DNA of 64,000 nucleotides from Akkermansiaceae bacterium UBA3385 (GTDB lineage: Bacteria; Verrucomicrobiota; Verrucomicrobiia; Verrucomicrobiales; Akkermansiaceae). Location of the stretch: the NCBI GenBank assembly GCA_002358905.1, contig DEPT01000017.1:1-64000 (forward strand). The letters run 5' to 3'. A program made the translations under genes and the position numbers. The notes beneath the pieces were generated by a model. The model saw only the letters and a list, made by a program, of their open reading frames with translations. It was not told the DNA's origin and made no database searches. Positions 61,033-64,000 of the stretch are shown piece after piece. Position 1 is the stretch's first letter. Every line of letters starts with the position of its first letter.

Positions 61033-61060
61033 ATTATACGCGCTTTTTGCAGAATTACCA
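61033..61060 (-). promoter_or_regulatory. lysS promoter, leaderless layout
   Basis: On the minus strand a consensus TATAAT (61033-61038) with a weak -35 (TGGTAA) 16 nt upstream; nine bases separate the -10 box from the ATG. Confidence 0.5.
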
Positions 61061-61186
61061 GTCTAAAAAGTGAATAATGAATAGTGAATAGTGAAAAAAT
61101 GATGCGGCTGAGCGCAAAATTCACTATTAAGCGCTTCTATCAAATTGATGCGACCACATATTTGCGATTTGTCGGGGCGTAAATCG
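61061..61186. other. Gene-free spacer with AATAGTGA-type short tandem motifs
   Basis: GTGAATAATGAATAGTGAAT and related words recur here; similar short words occur at 10,922-10,960 and 39,442-39,455. No gene is supported. Confidence 0.4.
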
Positions 61187-61224
61187 GTCGGAGCATGGGA
61201 CTTTAGTCCCGAAAACATAACTGG
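61187..61224 (+). repeat. Dispersed palindromic repeat, plus orientation
   Basis: GTCGGAGCATGGGACTTTAG, then TCCCGAAAACATAACTGG. The first 25 positions match the copy at 55012 except for one base. Confidence 0.75.
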
Positions 61225-61236
61225 TGAGGGGCTGAA

Positions 61237-61274
61237 ATAAAAATGGGCTTGGCACGCAGAGACATGCCAAGCCC
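61237..61274 (-). terminator. Terminator downstream of the duplicated PEP-CTERM tail
   Basis: GGGCTTGGCA pairs with TGCCAAGCCC; on the minus strand it is followed by ATTTTTA. Confidence 0.75.
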
Positions 61275-61290
61275 TGAAATTAAGCAATAC

Positions 61291-61354
61291 TCTTTACTTC
61301 CTGCGGCGGCGCATGGCGAGCGCAGAGAGCGCCAGCAGGCTGAGCGTTGACGTG
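61291..61354 (-). pseudogene. Detached duplicate of a PEP-CTERM tail
   Basis: On the minus strand this reads EPATSTLSLLALSALAMRRR and RK before TAA, almost the same as the end of the neighbouring protein (61417-61489). The frame upstream is a GC-rich hairpin sequence (GCCCCC/GGGGGC), not a protein body. The DNA match is about 50 nt. It is either an orphan tail left by duplication or the original end of the gene, displaced when the coding part was replaced. Confidence 0.65.
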
Positions 61355-61416
61355 GCAGGCTCCCGTCTTCGCCCCCTTGCGGGGGCTACGCCGAGGCGGG
61401 ACGCCTGCGATTGCTT

Positions 61417-64000
61417 TTATTTTCTGCGGCGGCGTGCAGCGAGCGCAGAAAGCGCCAGCAGGCTGAGCGTTGACGTGGCCGGCTCAGGAACGTGCACCAC
61501 CATCAGGCTGCCTACGTTGCCAATCACCTGGTAGTTTACATACAGGTTTTCATTCTGTACGTTACTGAACACGGAGTTGGCCAGTACCTGTGGGCTTTCC
61601 AGTTCCCCGGCGGTTACAGTGGGCATAATCACGTCACTGAGACCGGTGAAGAGCACCAGTTCATCACGCCCGCTCAGGGCGTTTACTGCTGCGAGCAGGT
61701 TCTTGCCCAATTCTACCTGACCGGCAAAGGTCAGTGTGCCGGTCAGTATTACAGGCTCTGTCTGGAAGGCATCCATTTCCAGTGTGGCGCCATCTGCCAG
61801 AGTCAGGCTGGCGTTCAGCACAGATGCACTTCCCAGTTGAGCTGTTTTGGTCACTGTGATGGTTGATTTCTCATCCAGCTGGCTTCCCACATAGGCCGAG
61901 ATAGTCCGGCCTGCTGCAATTTCCAGCAGATTCAGAGAAGTAGCGTTTTGGAGATTATGCAGATTTATATCACCGCCCATGGCAATCACACCGTTGAGCG
62001 TATTACCGGCATTCGTTACCGTCAATGTACTACCAGCATAGAAAGTACTTTCGGCACCATCTTCCATGACCGGGGCGGCTGCGTTGCTGATTGAGTTTTC
62101 CAGCGTGACGTTGGTCAGCTTATTGCTCAGCGTTGCGTCCTCGCTGCCGGTGTAGACCACCCGGGCATTCCTGATTTCGTAGTTGGCCTGGTTCAAGGCA
62201 TATTTCTGTCCATTGCTCGTGGTAGCTTTTACGGATGCGGTGCTTTCTCCTGTGTTGATGACGGCAACATTATGCCCCAGAAGAGCCAGTACAGCCCCGG
62301 AGTTCAGATTGATGCCGGTATTGTTGCGGGACCAGACATCTCCGCTTATGTTCAGAACTGCATTTTGAGCCACTTCCAAGGAGCCGCCTGCGGTATCACT
62401 CATGGCTCCATCCACCATCTCTATGTATGCAGAGGTGCTGTCAATAATGACTTTTCCACCATGGGTTTCGAGCGTTTTCAGTGTAGTCCTGCCGGAAAGC
62501 GTCAATGAACCTCCACCTGCTTTGGTCAATTTCTTTTCTTCTCCAAGGAAGTCTCCTGAAATGGTGCCTGCATACGAGCTGTTGGCATGTATGGTGGTAT
62601 TTGCATCCAGAATCACGTCATTCTTCAGTTCGCAATTGCCGTTGAATACCAGCTGACTGTTGGCTGAAGCCAATCGGATAGTCGAGGCCTCATTGAACGT
62701 GCTGGTATTCACCTGCAGACGACCGGTAGTTACGGTGATATCCCCGGTAACGCCACTCAGGTCAAAACCAATGCCGTTGTCCATGGCCAGATTAAGCTCT
62801 ACATCACCAGCTCCGCTGACCTTGTGGAACGCGGTGGAGGTGTTGTTCTGGGTGGTTGCTTTATCTGTCATCACCAGCGTAGCGCCTTCGCCCACCACAA
62901 TCTTGCCGGCTGATTTCAGCTCTGCTTCGGTGAAGCTCAATGTGGTATCTCCCGAGAATTTCCAGCTATAGCCATCGGCCAGATTCATTTCGCCGTGAAC
63001 CACCAGGTGCCCGTCTGTCTTCAGGGTTACGCCTTCTGCCAGTGTGATGTCCTTTACATGAATATCCCCGTCCAGCGTAAGATCAGCATCCGAGTTGAAG
63101 ACAACGTTATCGAAGTTGGCGAAAGCTGTATCCTCACTGGATTCGTTTGTCCAGGTCAGAATGGAGTCTGTCTGCGTCCAGTTGGTGGAGTCGCTGCCTC
63201 CGTTCCATACCAGCACTCGTTCCCCGAGCATAATGTAGGAGAAGTAACCATTCATGCCAAGAGTGTACTGCGTGCGTCCCATATCGGACAATTTCACGCC
63301 GCCGATGATGATATTCTCCGCGGTCAGGTCGTGCCAACCTTCCACCAATCCGCCACTGAAGTTGAAAATCTGGTATTCAGTGTTGGCAGAAATATTACCG
63401 AAGTTAATGGAAGCATTTTCAGAAAACGTGAACGTTTGTCCCGCGCCAATCTGAATGCTGTTGGCAGAGTCGCTGAGGTTCAGATGACTGAGATCCAGTG
63501 TGCCATTATTAATCAGTACGGAGGAAGCCGATTCAAGCATGCTCTTACCAACTGCGTTGATGGCGAGACTGCCACCATTCACGGTGATATTGCCACTGAA
63601 ATCGGTGCCGGAACCTGCGAGCAACAGGGTGCCTTCACCTGTTTTAATCAGGTTTCCGCCGCCGGCCAGTGCCGAGTTTACCGTGATGGTGTGCCCGGCG
63701 GTGTCGAAGGTGGTGCCGGTGCTTGTGCCAATCAGGTTGACGGCCTTGCTGCCGCTGATGGCGAAATCTGCCAGAGCCCCGATGGTACCATTTCCCAGGT
63801 TTACCGTATCATTGCTGCCGATGCCGCTGATACCGCCGCTGCCTAGGTTTACCCTTGCATCTCCTGTTGTGGCAGTGCCCAGCAGGAAGCTGTCTGCATT
63901 GCCGCGTTGGGAGGAGAAACGAATGCCCTTCAAGTTTGCGGTGCCGGAAAGTGCTTCAAATCGGCCACCGGAATCCCAGCCCATCAGCATTTGTGTGTTG
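61417..64000 (-). CDS. PEP-CTERM surface protein with autotransporter-like beta repeats, 5' end cut by window edge
   Basis: At least 860 residues; the frame is open at base 64000, so the N-terminus lies outside. The body is beta-helical, with units such as GGGNLIKTGEGTLLLAGSGT and FSGNITVNGGSLAINA (autotransporter-associated beta-strand repeat type) and ALAGGGNL-like motifs. The last residues form a PEP-CTERM sorting signal: VPEPATSTLSLLALSALAAR followed by RRRK. Such proteins are cleaved by an exosortase and exported; the exosortase gene is not in the window. It is probably a large surface or secreted protein; binding target unknown. Confidence 0.9.
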   Translation of the reverse strand, partial: NTQMLMGWDSGGRFEALSGTANLKGIRFSSQRGNADSFLLGTATTGDARVNLGSGGISGIGSNDTVNLGNGTIGALADFAISGSKAVNLIGTSTGTTFDTAGHTITVNSALAGGGNLIKTGEGTLLLAGSGTDFSGNITVNGGSLAINAVGKSMLESASSVLINNGTLDLSHLNLSDSANSIQIGAGQTFTFSENASINFGNISANTEYQIFNFSGGLVEGWHDLTAENIIIGGVKLSDMGRTQYTLGMNGYFSYIMLGERVLVWNGGSDSTNWTQTDSILTWTNESSEDTAFANFDNVVFNSDADLTLDGDIHVKDITLAEGVTLKTDGHLVVHGEMNLADGYSWKFSGDTTLSFTEAELKSAGKIVVGEGATLVMTDKATTQNNTSTAFHKVSGAGDVELNLAMDNGIGFDLSGVTGDITVTTGRLQVNTSTFNEASTIRLASANSQLVFNGNCELKNDVILDANTTIHANSSYAGTISGDFLGEEKKLTKAGGGSLTLSGRTTLKTLETHGGKVIIDSTSAYIEMVDGAMSDTAGGSLEVAQNAVLNISGDVWSRNNTGINLNSGAVLALLGHNVAVINTGESTASVKATTSNGQKYALNQANYEIRNARVVYTGSEDATLSNKLTNVTLENSISNAAAPVMEDGAESTFYAGSTLTVTNAGNTLNGVIAMGGDINLHNLQNATSLNLLEIAAGRTISAYVGSQLDEKSTITVTKTAQLGSASVLNASLTLADGATLEMDAFQTEPVILTGTLTFAGQVELGKNLLAAVNALSGRDELVLFTGLSDVIMPTVTAGELESPQVLANSVFSNVQNENLYVNYQVIGNVGSLMVVHVPEPATSTLSLLALSALAARRRRK

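Noticed and set aside
1..64000. CRISPR arrays, rRNA, tRNA and insertion sequences
   Set aside because: No regularly spaced repeats, rRNA-like or tRNA-like sequence, or transposase frame was recognised on reading both strands; short degenerate remnants could have been missed.

Overview
The window looks like the chromosome of a Verrucomicrobiota bacterium, probably an Akkermansia-like (Akkermansiaceae) gut relative. The pointers are a beta-repeat surface protein ending in a PEP-CTERM tail (VPEPAT, hydrophobic stretch, RRRRK), many lipoproteins and signal-peptide proteins, large secreted ankyrin-repeat proteins, a GreA/GreB domain on a very long N-terminal region (a PVC-superphylum trait) and a GH31 glycosidase. 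No rRNA, tRNA or CRISPR array was recognised. The genus is inference; the phylum is well supported.

Bases 1 to about 9,050 are an accessory region. It opens with the 3' part of a huge RHS/YD-repeat protein whose AT-rich variable tip carries a LysM-like stretch and a possible His/Cys caspase-like protease domain. A small lipoprotein that could be the immunity partner follows. Next come an AbiH-family abortive-infection gene and, on the opposite strand, an Abi_2 (AbiD/AbiF-like) HEPN gene followed by an HNH endonuclease. The Abi_2 gene is preceded by a good promoter and a roughly 70-nt structured leader ending in a terminator-like hairpin, which looks like the RNA partner of a toxin-RNA system. 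An exact 32-bp direct repeat, each copy followed by a terminator-like hairpin, brackets the Abi_2/HNH pair.

Bases 9,250 to 31,400 are mostly housekeeping: leuA, pth, ilvH, a gamma-carbonic-anhydrase-like protein, an M20 peptidase with an ABC ATPase, htpG, a ROK/hexokinase-fold protein and a membrane Ser/Thr kinase. A five-gene minus-strand operon follows (coiled-coil lipoprotein, RNA m5U methyltransferase, DtxR/MntR-like regulator, rhomboid protease, HAD phosphatase), then rpsT, a zinc-ribbon protein, folP, a LemA-like protein and the long GreA-like factor.

Bases 31,400 to 47,300 mix envelope and metabolic genes: a secreted ankyrin protein with a TRL-like lipoprotein; a HIT-GH31-histidine kinase operon; rpmI and rplT; an ArsC/Spx-like protein under a PerR-like palindrome; a lipoprotein/radical SAM-SPASM pair bracketed by two near-identical terminator hairpins; a secreted transglutaminase-like protein paired with a thioredoxin-fold protein; and a metallophosphoesterase.

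Bases 47,300 to 64,000 hold a divergent PhoR-like kinase/PhoB-like regulator pair with a downstream SGNH esterase, a decayed gene remnant, a 1,107-aa ankyrin protein, rimO, a GNAT enzyme, a GbsR-like regulator with a downstream SDR-like protein under two matching palindromic operators, lysS, and the edge-truncated PEP-CTERM protein next to a duplicated copy of its sorting tail. Many promoters place the -10 box only 5 to 14 nt before the start codon, so leaderless mRNAs seem common.
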